Assembly (NCBI RefSeq): GCF_026151205.1 | Contig: NC_087078.1 | Location: forward strand, 15,703,118 to 15,767,117 | Length of the DNA stretch: 64,000 nucleotides | Direction of reading: 5' to 3' | Origin: Bolinopsis microptera | Taxonomy: Eukaryota > Ctenophora > Tentaculata > Lobata > Bolinopsidae | Shown here: positions 35,224 to 48,600 of the stretch, in pieces | Layout: the number at the start of each line of letters is the position of its first letter | How positions within the stretch are numbered: the stretch's first letter is position 1 | The notes under the pieces: generated by a model | What the model saw: the letters and a program-made list of their open reading frames with translations, nothing else | Databases searched by the model: none | Told to the model about the DNA's origin: nothing | Translations under genes and position numbers: made by a program

Positions 35224-35961
35224 AATAAGCACCTTCTCAACCTTGATCCGGCCTTGAAGAAGCTGGTACGTGCGGACAGTGTATTCGTGAGTCATCGAAA
35301 GAATCAAACTATCGGTGGCATGCTTGTACACAATAAGTACCGTGCCAGTGGAACTTTAAACTGTGATAATGAGAGAGAAACAACTGCAAGTCAGATCCAG
35401 GAACCAGACTCCGAAAGTCTAAGGGCGGTTCCCGGGGCTGTCGACCCAGGGTGCCATGCTTGTGGTAAATGCTATGTTTGTAAGCAAAATTTCCTGTCCC
35501 CCTGTTCCAACTTTAGTAGTCACCATTCTAAACAAGTTTTCCCTATAACTAAGTATATATCTTGTCAGAGTTATAACCTCATTTATTTAATGGAGTGTAA
35601 GACTTGTAAACAGTCGTATGTCGGTTATACTACCTCAAATCTCCCTAAGAGATTCTCTAACCATAAGAGTCACATAAAGAAAGGTATAAGAAGTTGTAAA
35701 TTAGTTAACCATTTTTTAGATATTGATCATGATTTAGATTTGAGTACCATAGCCTCCTATAATTCCTCACTTAGTAAGCACCTTTCTGTCATTATAGTAG
35801 ACGCTTTAGTATTTGAGCCTAATATTAGTAAAGCAGACAAAGAAAAGGCTATGGAAGCTACAGAGGGGTTCTACCAGACCCAATTGAAAACCCTTGAACG
35901 GTTTGGGGGTATGAACACCCTTGATAGTAACCATATACTTTTTAAATCTGCCGGAGCTTAG
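35224..35961 (+). pseudogene. C-terminal GIY-YIG endonuclease fragment of a Penelope-like element
   Basis: The frame opens out of the (TA)n run as HLLNLDPALKKLVRADSVF and ends FKSAGA. A Cys cluster (CHACGKCYVC) precedes the GIY-YIG core LIYLMECKTCKQSYVGYTTS, with the catalytic-type Arg in LPKRFSNHKSHIKKG. Penelope-like elements use this domain to nick the target. The N-terminal RT is absent, so the copy cannot move by itself. The remaining frame is uninterrupted. Confidence 0.8.
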
Positions 35962-36194
35962 TTTTAGTTTTAGTATATTTTGTAGATTTTATTTAGTTAT
36001 ACCATTATTCCAGAGACTTAAGTATAAATTTTACAGGTTTTTTGTTGTGATTTTAAGTGATTTTCCGAGAATCAGTTATCAGTATTTAGATAAGAGATAA
36101 GATAAGAGTACATTTTTAACGGCTTTCAGTTTCTTTTTTAAATTTCAGTTCATCAGATTTTCCCACTGCTTTTAGTTTGTATTTATTCTCAATT

Positions 36195-36590
36195 GTATAT
36201 GATTCGTATTTGTTGTAGTTACTTTAGTGAAAGAGCTGGTGACCTAGTGAAAGTGCTGGTGACGATGAGAAAGACCATAAACCAGGGATTCCTTCGGGAG
36301 CATGTAAGATTATATCCAAAGTTTGTTCGCCAATGGGGTGTGTCTGGGTGTCAAAGATCTTCAAGGTGGGTGCTACTTGTGATGAACTCTAGAAGGATGG
36401 GATGGTAATACTCGGTCTGGCCGTCTGGAAGCCCATAGAATTCCAGTTCAGAAACCGAGTAAGGAGGTGCGGCTACTGATGAGAAGCCTCCTTAAAGTTT
36501 ATTTGGGTTAGAAACGACATCTGGGTCCCTACCCTCGCACAAGATTATTCTCAATTTTCTTGTTGTGTCCACAACTATATAATTTCTCAG
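36195..36590 (+). repeat. Penelope-associated 3' repeat, copy A
   Basis: This copy lies just downstream of the GIY-YIG fragment, in the same sense. It includes CTGATGAG at about 36476 and GAAAC at about 36511, the spacing of conserved hammerhead-ribozyme core segments. Penelope-like elements are known to carry hammerhead motifs in their terminal repeats. GTGCG (36465) and CGCAC (36535) could close an outer stem; inner pairing is poor. Confidence 0.6.
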
Positions 36591-36683
36591 AATTGATGTA
36601 AATAAACGATGCAAAGACTTTCGAAGATCTAATCACAACCGCTTTCTTTTATTGTGTAGAAGTCCAGCCATGAAATATATATA

Positions 36684-36829
36684 TATAGATACAAGTTGAA
36701 ACGACCAGTTAATTCAAACAATTGTTTCAATCATGAAAGCATGATATCATCAGTTGTCACTGATGATATCATGCTTTCATGATAGAAACAATTGTTTGAC
36801 TAAACCAGTCGTTTCAATTTGTATCTAGC
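36684..36829. mobile_element. ~145-bp palindromic MITE
   Basis: AGATACAAGTTGAAACGACC at 36688 is mirrored by GTCGTTTCAATTTGTATCT. The interior repeats AAACAATTGTTT and GCATGATATCATCAGT in inverted order around the centre near 36759. It is non-coding. Confidence 0.75.
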
Positions 36830-36896
36830 TCTCGGCTTGCCAATTGAGCACTGTCAGCAGACGACGCCACCCACAATTAATATAATTTATGGATAT

Positions 36897-37075
36897 TATA
36901 TATCACAACAATCTGTCTAAAAATTTGGTCAACTTCTAGATGCCCTGAAAAATTTCGGATTGCTGACTCAATATTATGGTTTTTTAGGCACCTGAATATG
37001 GCAATTATGGGTTTTTTTACAGAATTTGATTTTACAGAATTTTAATATTACTAAGTATACTGGCGTGTACTTAGC
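36897..37075 (+). repeat. Diverged copy of the 33.3-kb repeat segment
   Basis: The text around TGCCCTGAAAAATTTC and GGCACCTGAATATGGC matches 33318-33460, a segment inside the 3.2-kb foldback. It is a fragment of the same repeat family. Confidence 0.55.
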
Positions 37076-37282
37076 ACAAAAACAGCTTCCACCTGTGTTG
37101 GTAACTGCTAAAACATAATTACGTATAAGTTTAATATTTTCATGAACGAATAATTTTATATGAATGAATCAGTAACTATATTATAATATAACTTTATTCA
37201 AATCAAAAATAGAACATACGTAAATTAATATCTTAAAGATCTGATAAGTAGCCAGAAAAAAAAAGAAATACGGATACATAAA

Positions 37283-37742
37283 CTAAAACAATTTCTTCCA
37301 TCCCGCTCTATCAGAGGCTAAAAATCTTAAACTGTACAAATCGTCTGTATTTACAAATGGAATGTTCCTACTACCTAAATCAAATTTTATAGTCCTGAGC
37401 AAGTTCGACTGGTGTCTGCCTACTCTACCCTTTTTAGTACTCTGACTCTCTACTGCAAAGTGTAATGTAAGCTGTGCAGTCGAGTTGTTATCACTGCGAA
37501 GGATGTCCGAGCATCCTCCATCGTGCACATGCAACACGCTCACTGAGTGGAACCACTTCACATCTCTTGTAAAGGGTGTCGTTTTTTATTATATTAGGAG
37601 TCATTCTGATTATTTGCCTCAGATGCTTTCTGTGGCAAATATCCAGTTTATTCACTAGCTGCTTTGAAGCAGCCAAGCAGCTACAATTGTACATTAAGAC
37701 GGTAACTATAACCGGATCTTTATAATATGCAGTCCTTATCAA
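37283..37742 (-). pseudogene. 3' tail of a LINE reverse-transcriptase ORF
   Basis: Two overlapping minus-strand frames (37742-37491, then 37561-37283) together read like the C-terminal part of a LINE RT protein. The first has KLDICHRKHLRQIIRM and ARWRMLGH, where the usual form is RRLRWLGHV. The second has KGRVGRHQSNLLRTI and LASDRAGWKKLF. A frameshift near 37500-37560 separates them. It is 5'-truncated, belongs to a family different from the two CR1-like LINEs, and is clearly dead. Confidence 0.7.
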
Positions 37743-37819
37743 CCTGCTAGTGATGTGACCTAAATAATTATGTATTGCAAGTCAATGATCAGATCACCAT
37801 GAGCTTGTAAGAGATACAA

Positions 37820-37890
37820 GAATTGCTGGGATTGCAAGGATTGTAAGGATTTCAAGGATTGCAAGGATTGCAAGGATTGCAAGGATTACA
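37820..37890. repeat. 9-bp tandem repeat GCAAGGATT
   Basis: About seven imperfect copies of GCAAGGATT/TCAAGGATT occur in tandem. Confidence 0.75.
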
Positions 37891-39682
37891 AATTAGAAGT
37901 TTTATATTATCACAAAAATGCTGACAATTACGTAAAAGTTTGGAAACGTGCGACGATCCGTGTAAATGGGCCTGGTTTTCACTGGGGACCAAATTTGTAA
38001 AATGGTAAAATTTCTAACCGATGTGCACTGATGTGTAGAGTGTAGACGGGTGAGGTTGACTCTATCGAAATATTTGGACCTTGTCAAGATAATTTTCCGT
38101 GGAGAGCTCATGTTTCACTTTTCCGTAGAATTGTAGTTTATAATATTATAATAATAGTGTTGAAAGTATCTAACAATTGTATGCTTTATTGAAGGTATCA
38201 AATAACGACATACCATAATATGGCCGAATATCAGGCATTTGATTTGTTGACGACTTGTTATTGTTCCCACCTTAGCATGTAATTTACACCCGTCATAATA
38301 TAAACGTTCTGCTGATATTTCAACAAAACAACACTTCTTTAGGCCAATAACAAGTAACAACGCTAAACTTGTTGTAGAATGTTCACTAGGCCGGTCCATA
38401 TTTTCAAAATTGGTCACAAGGTATTTCCAAATATTCTTAATACCCAGGATCGTCGGAATGAGTACTCTTGAACTTGATGTTCAGTGTTGTGTAACTTTTG
38501 TTTCCATAATCATACTTCGTTTCCAGGTCCACCCCACATGGAATGCGATGTTGTTTTGTTAGATCTTTTTCTTGCAGTTGGAAAAGTTAGACGTACTTCT
38601 TAAACCCTCGAAAGTTTAGTTAATATCAATTGGTATTTAGCTTACTTGAGTTGAGATTGCTAAGTTATGGTGAAGTTTTTTAATGTGTTTATTCAATGAG
38701 CTATTTATGATATTTGTTGGTTAGTAATCTATTGTAGCAGCTCCTTGGCATTTGGACGAATAACACGTCGTACTTACTAATGATAAAAATGAATGTCGAA
38801 TAATAAAATAAAATTATATAAATAATAATAATTCTAGGTGGCAACATATCATTGCTCACACACAAACACATCATTAGTTACTTATCATTATTATTTGTTC
38901 CATAGCAGTTTTGAAAGTATTAAGTCGTATAAATAGTCGTATTCATCATACTTGACACGGTTATATTAGCAAATGGACAAATGAGCAAAATGTAACTCAG
39001 TGACTAGTACTTTGTTGTTCTAAAGAATATTTTATTTCTTTATTTTCTTCGTCAATTGGTTAATTTATCGATTTTTTAAAGCTGTCGCCGTTTAGAACAT
39101 ACTGTGCAGGTAAAAGTTTCTGCATATATCTGTGTTTTGGCAGCCGTCCATAGTTATTTAAAGATGATATTATCAATTCAAATTGTAACTTTACTTTCGA
39201 TCTATTTGACGGCCACTGATATTTTTCATAATCGCACCAGATATTTTTCTTTGTTTTCTAACAATACAATGCTAACCTAATTATGATTTACCTATGCAGT
39301 AATGGGAGAGAGAGCGAGTAGGGAGAAAAAGTGAGCCATTTTATGTCACATTTGTGATACAAAACCATCAATTAAACCTTACCACCAGCCGATTGAAAAA
39401 AAATTGCTTATTGGCTTCCTCAGAGTTTTCTCGGCACTATACCGAAAAAACCAGTCCCATAACTCTTACCGTTATCTTAATTAAGCCACTCGGAAATTTC
39501 CCACACACACACACACACACACGCACACACACACACAGATTTATTGGGATTATTAGTATTGATAATGCGTAGTTATTCATGTTTGAACTGATTTCCCATA
39601 TTATAATTCTGCTATTATATTTAAGATTGTCAAGTTTTTATACATTTTAAAGTTATTTACTGATACTGCACTGTATGCAGCT
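37891..39682. other. Region upstream of CRIM1
   Basis: No gene was recognised. It includes a (CA)n microsatellite at 39502-39538 and presumably the CRIM1 promoter and 5' UTR, but no TATA box or other core element can be assigned with confidence. Confidence 0.4.
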
Positions 39683-42600
39683 ATGACTACAAACAGAAAA
39701 ATAATGAGAAACGCAGTGTTCACCATCACTCTGGCTGGATTGTTCGTTGGGTCCCTCTCGCTATGTGGGGAGTGTGATAACTCGTTGTGTCCTGATAATG
39801 GTTCTTGCAATGTTACCACACTTGATGAATGTGGCTGCTGTAATGTCTGTGTCAGGTTAGATTTACAGAATACCTACAAAATAATTTATTAAAATAATTA
39901 ATAAGTAAAAGTAATAAGAAATAATTTCTGGGGAAACTTTTATGAAAACCCTTACAATGATATAACAGGATTTTGTACGTTTTCTACATATTTAACGTAT
40001 GATATTTTATCTTTGTCCATTTTAATTAATGCCCACTGTCTAATACTATCTGATATTAATTAATGCTGTCTGATTTTATAGTCTATTTATTATTATTATA
40101 TTTAAAGTTATATATTATTATTTATTTATAGTCTATTTATTGAGAATATTATTTCAGAGGTATTAATGAGAAGTGTGGCGGTGCCTACGGTAAATACGGA
40201 GTATGTCAGCGTGGATTAGAGTGTGTTGAGGAAGCTGAGGAGATTGCTTTTGTTGGCATCTGCAAAGGTATTTACTAATCACTATCCAACATACAGCATT
40301 ATTATATCCCACCTCCTACTCTACCAGATTTATTTTGATTGTTCAAACTTACTTTTATCAGAGATAATTTTGGGTAAACCTTGATGCCACTTTTAATGAT
40401 AAAATAATGATTATTGATGAAATAGTTCAGATACGTGTAATAACCTAATCAAGTTATCCGCCATATCCGCCATATCAATAATTTACATTCCATTCCTTGA
40501 TGTAACCTTAAGTGAAAAAAAAACAATTATTGATAAAATAGTACAGATTCCAATACGAGATTTGTCTAGTTAAGTCATCAATATTGTAACAACCTAATCA
40601 AGTTATAGTAACGCCAGACTTATTAATTTACATTCCATGGTTAACTGGCAAAAATGTACTAGTTACTTAGTTAGTTAGATGTACACGTAAAGGCACAGTT
40701 TACTGCAACATTTAATTGGATAACAGGTTTGGACCATGTCGAGGTATAGAGGCGTTTTTAATTGCATTCCACACATTTGGAGCTGTCCGGTAATCCATTG
40801 TACGGCATTATGTTGGACTGCTGTAATAGGGCAATTCATAAAATTTATGGTAATAAATTTAAGTTTATTCATTTATATATTCTTCACAAACGGCCGCAAA
40901 ATCATTAATTATTTTCACAGATAAATTACTGTTTACTCTGACGTATAGTACCCTGACGTATGGGATTGCATTTTTTTCCAATTCATCCATCCGAGTCTGA
41001 CAAGAAAACACCAAATTAGGTATTTCAAACCATTACACTGCAATGCAGAATATGTTTCGCTCGTAAGTTCACTTCCGTTTGGAATTAACACTAATTACTG
41101 CGTAATCAAGAATTGTGGCTGAGGGTTATTGAGTGTTAACTTGTTGGCTTGTAGACCAGTAGAGCTTAGAAAAAAAGTGATTAATTCGGGGAATTTTACT
41201 CAAAAATGTTGAAGGATACTCACATATTTCTGACGCAGCCCTAGAATATTTCAAATACTAGAGCTTCTTTTGGAACAGACGTATCAGTAATTTCCAGTTA
41301 ATCATTTCATATAATACAACGATAGAATATTGACTAACACTTTAGAATATTTAAGAAAAATAGTTTCGGGCAGCTACGCACCAGTGTTACAGTGCCGTAA
41401 AAGTATATTTCAAAACACAACTTGTCATTTACAGAAATTTGCGCAATTTGAAAGGTATCCTGGATGTTTCAACACCATTATATTTACCTATTAAAGTATA
41501 GTAAATACTGTATCAATCTCGAGGCATACTAATGATGGTATCATGGAACTTTGTGTTCCATCAACGTGACAATCTGAACTCAGCCTGCCGTGACACTTGT
41601 AAGGTAAATTCTGGAATTTAATCTTATCTCTACCTAAAATCTGCAGAGCGAATAAGGCTCTCAAAGGCTTCAATGCTGCAAACGCAGAGTGTGGCACCGT
41701 CACAACGCAGAGTGTGGCACCGTCACAACGCAGAGTGTGGCACCGTCACAACGACAGTTTCTGGGATTCTTGCGTTTTAAAGATAGTCTGATAGTCAGGC
41801 ATGTGAAGATTTACTTCGCTCTGAACAGGAGGGGTAATCCTGTACATTCTTAAAATATGATAGTAGAAGATTGACAGTCGGGCACACTCTAGACTAAAAA
41901 GGTTTAACAAGCTTGCTATCTCGGTATTCCGGGGTGAAGGAAACAGGAAACATTCCACACAATGTGACAGTGTGACAGTATGCGCTACAGTGTGTGTTAC
42001 ACACGATATAGTCTGGTATGTAACATGTATATTGTATATGATGTGGTGGACTGCTCGTTTTCTCTGTGAAGTACCCATGCTAAGTATGATATATTTTTTT
42101 TATTTGAAAATTCAATTAATTATTATATATAAATCAAGCGTTCCATTTCAGCCATGCAAAATTACAATGACATATGTTGATAAACTAATTGATAAATGGA
42201 ACTGCAATATAAGTTGCTTAATGTTTGGCCGGATGACAACTAACTGAAAGAGAAAAATAAACTTGATTACATAATAATTAATTCGGCTGAACCAACACAT
42301 AGCAAGAGCCACATTAACGTTGGGGCCGTCTATGACAGAACACAATCGGCTGATTGGAGACCCCCACTGTAGTTCTACTTCAGAGACATGAATTTAATCA
42401 AACTTTCTATGATCTATCCCATACCGTATCTATCAGATGATGCCACTCACTTTCTAACTAGCAGTCAACATGCTTACCTGGAATAAAATTCGAGGAATTT
42501 AAATGCAGATTTAAAATTTGTCAAAGTTTGCAGTTGCAGAGTTAAATTACTCGCTACAAACTGTGAGATATCAGAGATATACTGATATAGAATGAATGGA

Positions 42601-45600
42601 CAATTGTTGTGACTAGTATAATTGTACTGCCATGCATTGACAATTGTGAAATTTGAGTAATAATACTTTCCACAGAAAACTAGGAATAGCATTAGTGGAG
42701 ACTGTAACTCTTGGATTATTACACGTGCTCATATGGCACGACTAGAAAAATGCCAATTTCCTGAATATTTCTGCGACTTTATCAGTCTCACGCCCTAAAA
42801 TGTTATCTTTATGTCCTCATCCCGGATTAAGATTTGCAAGTTAGGGTTTTATTACAGTCGAGATCGCACCTGATAAGTCTTTTTCGCACTCTATTAGAAG
42901 AATTGCCTGACGGCATTTAGATTAGTAGATTAGAGTAACGGATAATCTGGAAAATTACCTGCTCCTTTTTGGTATAACTCAGTCTTGTGCTCAAAGAACG
43001 ACATACTCATTATTCTTGTCGAAATTTAAGTAGGTCACAATATTTAATTAGCACTTAAAATCTTGATAAGGTTGCCGGGGCTCGTCTTTAAAGTACTTAC
43101 TTTAAGTTTAGGTACTTGAGGAATAAGTCAATTAGGTTTTAAACATTCAAGTCTAACATTTTAAAAATACAAATTTAATGAGCCTCCACTTTAGATAAGG
43201 TATCTTTCAAAGATTTCCAATTCTGTTACTCTTGAAATTTTAAGAATTAATATCGTTAAACAATGAAAGATAACAACAGCCTTTACTTAAAATATAATGA
43301 CAAGAAAACAAAAATAAATTTCAGTTGCCAGAGACTGTTCCCGAGTGAGGTGCTCCATACCCTCCCAGCCTCACTGTCCCCAGGACTCGCTAGTCCAGCG
43401 TGGGGAGGTCCTGTCCGGAGAGTGTTGTCCCCAACCGGACGTGTGTGTGTGTAACGAGTGCCGAGAGCGTGCGCAGTGTGACGGTACTTTCTTCAGAGCG
43501 CAGATGGTTTTTAGAGGGACTCAAACCCCTGGTCACTGTTGTGATGTGCACGAGTGTGTGGGTGAGTTAGTACAGTGTGCACGTGCGTTTGCGCAGTGTG
43601 CACGTGCGTTTGCGCAGTGTGCACGTGCGTTTGTGTAGTGTGCACGTGCGTTTGTGTAGTGTGCACGTGCGTTTGTGTAGTGTGCACGTGCGTTTGCGCA
43701 GTGTGCACGTGCGCGAAAATGTGTGGGTACGTCTGCAAGTCCGTCCGTGCGTATACGTGTCTGTGTGTTCATGTGGGAGGGCTGAAGATATGTCAGAATA
43801 TGGTACCCACGTTAATATTTAATTAGTGCTGATACATAACACTGTCGGTGATATGAATGGTTCAAACGTTTTTACTCTTATAATTATGAAATTTGTACCT
43901 GTGCTGGAAAGCGGTGGGAACAAAGACCGATTTTATAAAATTATCCATAAATCAGACCGACTCATTAATTTCTGCGGTGTGCCCGTCTTAACTTGTCACA
44001 TTTCGGTTACCGGACAACTGAACCCAATTACTTTCAGGGAGCTTATTTTACGGTGTAATGGAGGTTTATTGATTGCGTTGTATGGGTAAAAAGAGGACAA
44101 AGGGGACAAATATTGGGTGGATAAGTTGTAATCTTGATAAAAAACAGTGCTGTAGTTGAGCCTGTGGGAGGGTGAGGGATTAGAAAGAACTTCTGGGGAT
44201 CATTTTAAGAAGATTTGAGGAATGCTGTCACGAGAGGCTAGACATTAAATTCCTTCGGTATAGAATTCCTCTACATTAATGATAATTTACTAAAAAATTA
44301 ACAGTCGGATGGTCACCAACAAATATGACAGTGGTCCTTGGTGATGTTTGTCATGAAATTCCCGGAAATTCCTAATTGCATTGTTTGGTTTAAATATGTT
44401 TCTTATCGGCTGAAATTTAATTTGTCGCTGAAAGCGAACGGAAAATTGTGAATATTTTGTATTTTACGTAGAATAGAATGAGGGACAGGGTGAAAGTAGC
44501 GTGCGTAGAGGGACCAAATAGTTTCGATATTTCAAACTGTTTCAAATAACCACACAAAAGTTTCATATTTAAAATTTCACTTTTAAACTTTGGTCTTTAA
44601 AACAAAAGCAAAACCTCAGATCAAAAAATATAATTATCTGTGAAAATCTAATTATAACAGACAACAATGAGCATTTTGATAAAAATCAAAATTGTTCTGA
44701 AATTTTAGCCGCTTTAAACGTGATAAGTTTTAACACGACTCTTTCCATCCCAGACAACACAGGTAACCCTGACTGTAGCAAGGTATCGTGCCCGGAGATA
44801 ACGTTTGAGTGCCCCTGGGACTCCCTTTACATACCCAGCCCCGACTCCAACTCCAGTAACAGGTAATTGAAGATATCAAGTAGAGCGTGTCACAATGCAG
44901 AAGTTTAATTATTCATTTTATATTTTATTATTCAGAAAGATATATTTTTGCGTAAATTTGTAATAAAGCTTGATACGAATATTTTTCAAAGAGTGACAAT
45001 GATCTCGAAAAAAAATCTTATTGAACTTTTAAACTGTTATGCCCCCATTTATTTAGAATTAATCGCAACAATCTCTGTTAATGTGGGGGAGTAAATGTGA
45101 GTAGGGGGATTTATTTTAAATTGTAGACAAATTATTACATTTTAAAATACGTATCAATAGTATTCGAGTCTCATCAAGGGTGGAGAAGGGTGGAGATGCC
45201 ACATGATGTTAATGCCGTTGCGACTAATCAGCTCCGCGCTTGATACTACCTGGTGTTACAACATACCCACTCATAAACACATCGGCCAAAATAGAACCAG
45301 TTATTGGTCAAAGTAGTGGTGAAAAATTATGTAATCGGGTTAATGAAATTTGGAGGCGATAAGAATAGCCATGTTTTACGGGGAGAGCGCTGACGATCGT
45401 GACGTCACAGTCCCAGTAACCAGACCACTTTTAGCTTCTTTTTAAATTAGTTCTATTTTTACCGCTACATGTCTAACACGTCCATCATTAGCAGTCGAGT
45501 TGTGTGTCCCCCACTCCTCGTAACTTACCTGGGGACCCCAGTGTTTTATACATGAAATATTGGAGTGACAGGGTGAGTGCCGCCCAGTATCCGGTTAAGT

Positions 45601-48600
45601 AACCGGCAGTTATTTTCAGTTGCTGCAAGATTCCAGGCCGGTGCGAGTGCGACCACACAAGGTGCAGCGATGTAGTGTGTCCGGCTAAGTACACCAAGAA
45701 ACTACAGTCCGCCGCGGAGAACATGCCTGGAAAGTGCTGTGACATCTTCGAGTGTGTGCCAGGTAAGCTGTGGGGAGGGGATGCACGTGTGCACTTTGAT
45801 TTGTACCATTTGCTCCATGTCTTTGAAATGTGGTGACAAAGTAGTTTGTAACATTCTGATAGTCTGTTAGTGTTAAATGAACACACTACCCACTGTATGA
45901 TTTCGGACCCTACAATTCTCGGCAGTATCGAGATAGCCCGACCACGGTCCGCGGACCACTGTCCGCGGACCACTGTCTGCGGACCACTGTCTTAAAGGCG
46001 ATATGTCTTAAAGGCGATATGTATCGTGATATGTATCGTGATATGTATCGTGATATGTATCGTGATATGTATCGTGATATGGATCGTGATATGTATCCTG
46101 ATATGTATCGTGATATGTATCGTGATATGTATCGTGATATGTATCGTGATATGGATCGTGATATGTATCCTGATATGTATCGTGATATGTATCGTGATAT
46201 GTATCGTGATTTGTATCGTGAATCGAGTTAGTGAGCTTGAAAACGAAAGTTACTATTAATAAACTCAAATTGAATTATTTTTGCATATATTATAATAATA
46301 TAATAAAGTAATAAGGTCTGATTACTGATACGGTTCAACGAAACTAATCTTATTTTCTATCGTGATATGTCCCTAAATATAATGATATTCATTCCAAATT
46401 TATCCAATCCTGCACGAAGTAAGGACTAAGTTAAATTTAATCTATAGAACTAATAAGACTTAGCTGGATTCCAAAGAATCTTACCTCTGAGCCACTAAGT
46501 TCCTTGCTTTTTTAATATTCTAGAATGATTTGCTTGAACAGAATATAATTATTATATTTCCAGCTCTGTATAAAGCTTTATTTTTTCACGTAAAAGATTC
46601 TAAATCAAGAAATACATTATGAATACATATATATTATATAACGCTTGATTGATTTTGGACACGAAGGGAAACACACAAATTTGGCTTGGAAACTTCGTTT
46701 ATTACATCGCTAGAGCCTACAAAAAAGAAATAAATTAGTCAGATAAAATCAATCATAATACTCAGTCAAAGAGATTCAAAAATTTATAAAAAGGTCATGA
46801 TTAGAGAATATCATGAAAGTCGATCAGAAATTGGAATACGATAAAATTGTTTCACTGATAGCGTGGTAGATAAAATTTATAAAGAAAAATGACGCAAAAT
46901 TGGCACAAAATTGTTAAAATTAATTAATTACAGATATTGGTAAAAACCACAAAAAAACTACCTTTTAATTTCCATCCTATTTAAACCCCAAACATTAGTT
47001 CTAAACTTTGCACAAAATCTAGCCTCTTCCCTATCTAATAGGGAAGGTTTAGTCTTTTTCACAATCCCGAATTTGAAACAGTCAAAACTGAAAGTGTCCT
47101 TGTGTACATCGTAACAATGCATTGATAAGGCTGAGTGCTCGTAGAGGGCACGGTCGTCAATGTTGAACTTGTTCCGGTGCCCATTGAGCCTAATGTGGAA
47201 TGGAGTCAACGTCTGCCCAAAGTAAGTGTCCTCAGATCCCTCAATAGCCCTACACTGCTGGCATTGTGCAACGTAAATAATGTGCTTATCTTTGCACGTG
47301 AGGGATTCGTCTAGATTAAGCTCCATGCCGTTGACCATGATCTTAGAGTCAAGATCGAACAATACCGGGCAAGTCTTGCATCCAGGGGCTGAGCACTTCT
47401 GTGATGTTTTTTGGGGACATTCAGCCTTATTTCCAAGTTGTCGATTCTTCACTACCCTGTTTCCGATTGAAGGATGTTTTCGTGTGGCAAATATCACACG
47501 TATATCTCCACATATCCTCCTGATGTCCGGTCCAAGTTCGTGAATCAACTTCTTCAGCTGAATGTTGTCCGAAGAGTGTTGTACTGAAAAGACTAAGTTA
47601 TCAGCGTTCTCACTCTCCTTAGACCTGTTGGCTCCGTGGGTGTTCTCCAGTACTCTGACAACTGCTCTCGGCTCGATCTCCTCTAACTTAACGCTGTTAT
47701 GTCCGCTTTTAGATAAATCTGCTTTCAGCTCCATTAAGTCTTCTACACAGGTTGAGTCTTGCGAGTTCCTTTCTATGATTCGTATCATCTGGGAAAACGC
47801 CACAGATTCGAATACATGGTGAGGATGAAAGCTATCCGTTCGCAAGTAATTCCTAGCATCTGTCTCCTTTCTGTAGAGTCTATATTGGATCTGGTTGTAA
47901 GTATCCAAGGTTAGAGTGATGTCAAGGAAATTAACAGTTTTACCGATTTGTTGGTCAGCAAATCTGATTCCAAATGGTTCTGCCAGTTTGTTCAGTTGCT
48001 CCACGAATAGATTGAACTGTCGGACTGTTCCTAACCACACCCCAAGTACATCATCAATAAATCTCCTCCAGAGGTCTACCAAACTCCAGTTTTTCATCTT
48101 TCCTTTGATCTGTTTAAACAATAGCCAATGCATCGTCACATCTGCCACTTGTCTTGAGATACAATTTCCCGTCGGGATACCCTCCTTGTTAATGTATCCC
48201 TCTCCCTGATAAGTGACAAAGGACTCCCGGAAAATCAGGTCAGTGAACTCATGCAAAGCCGCTTTTAGCTCTTGTGAGAAGTTGGTATCACTATTGAGGG
48301 CATCCTCAAGAGCAGTAAGCGCTAGTTCAGGCCTGATGCTAGGATATAATGCTGCCACGTCTAGAGTAAAGAGCTGCAAGTTTCTAGAAGCGCCCTTTAG
48401 CGTCTCCTTGTTGTAGCTGTTGATCTGAGAAATAATGTCTGGGGTATCCAAGATGAACTCCTCCTCACAGTATTTTCTGCTGATCTGAGTGACGTACGGG
48501 CTCACAAACTTCTCTAAACGATAAAGGGGCCCTCCTTTAGTTGCGTGAACTAATCTGACAGGTGGTATAGTCTTTGCCTCGATTTGTTCTTGAGATAGTT

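Larger units (their letters stand above)
35204..36600 (+). mobile_element. Penelope-like element, 3' part with downstream repeat
   Basis: A (TA)n run at 35204-35226 adjoins a truncated GIY-YIG ORF. A non-coding 3' region follows, whose last ~400 bp (36195-36590) recur in inverted orientation at 56199-56686. The RT part is missing. (TA)n at the junction may be the insertion site. Confidence 0.7.

Noticed and set aside
36193-36603. Frames in both Penelope-associated repeats ending in the same Arg-Met-Gly-Trp residues
   Set aside because: Agreement between the copies is explained by DNA identity; the frames are short and differ at their starts.
43511-43826. Several Cys/Val/His-rich frames on both strands
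   Set aside because: They are readings of the 21-bp minisatellite and only partly overlap CRIM1 exon 3.
46008-46268. Frames of repeating Tyr-Arg-Asp-Met and Tyr-His-Asp-Thr
   Set aside because: Products of the 12-bp repeat, with no start or splice context.
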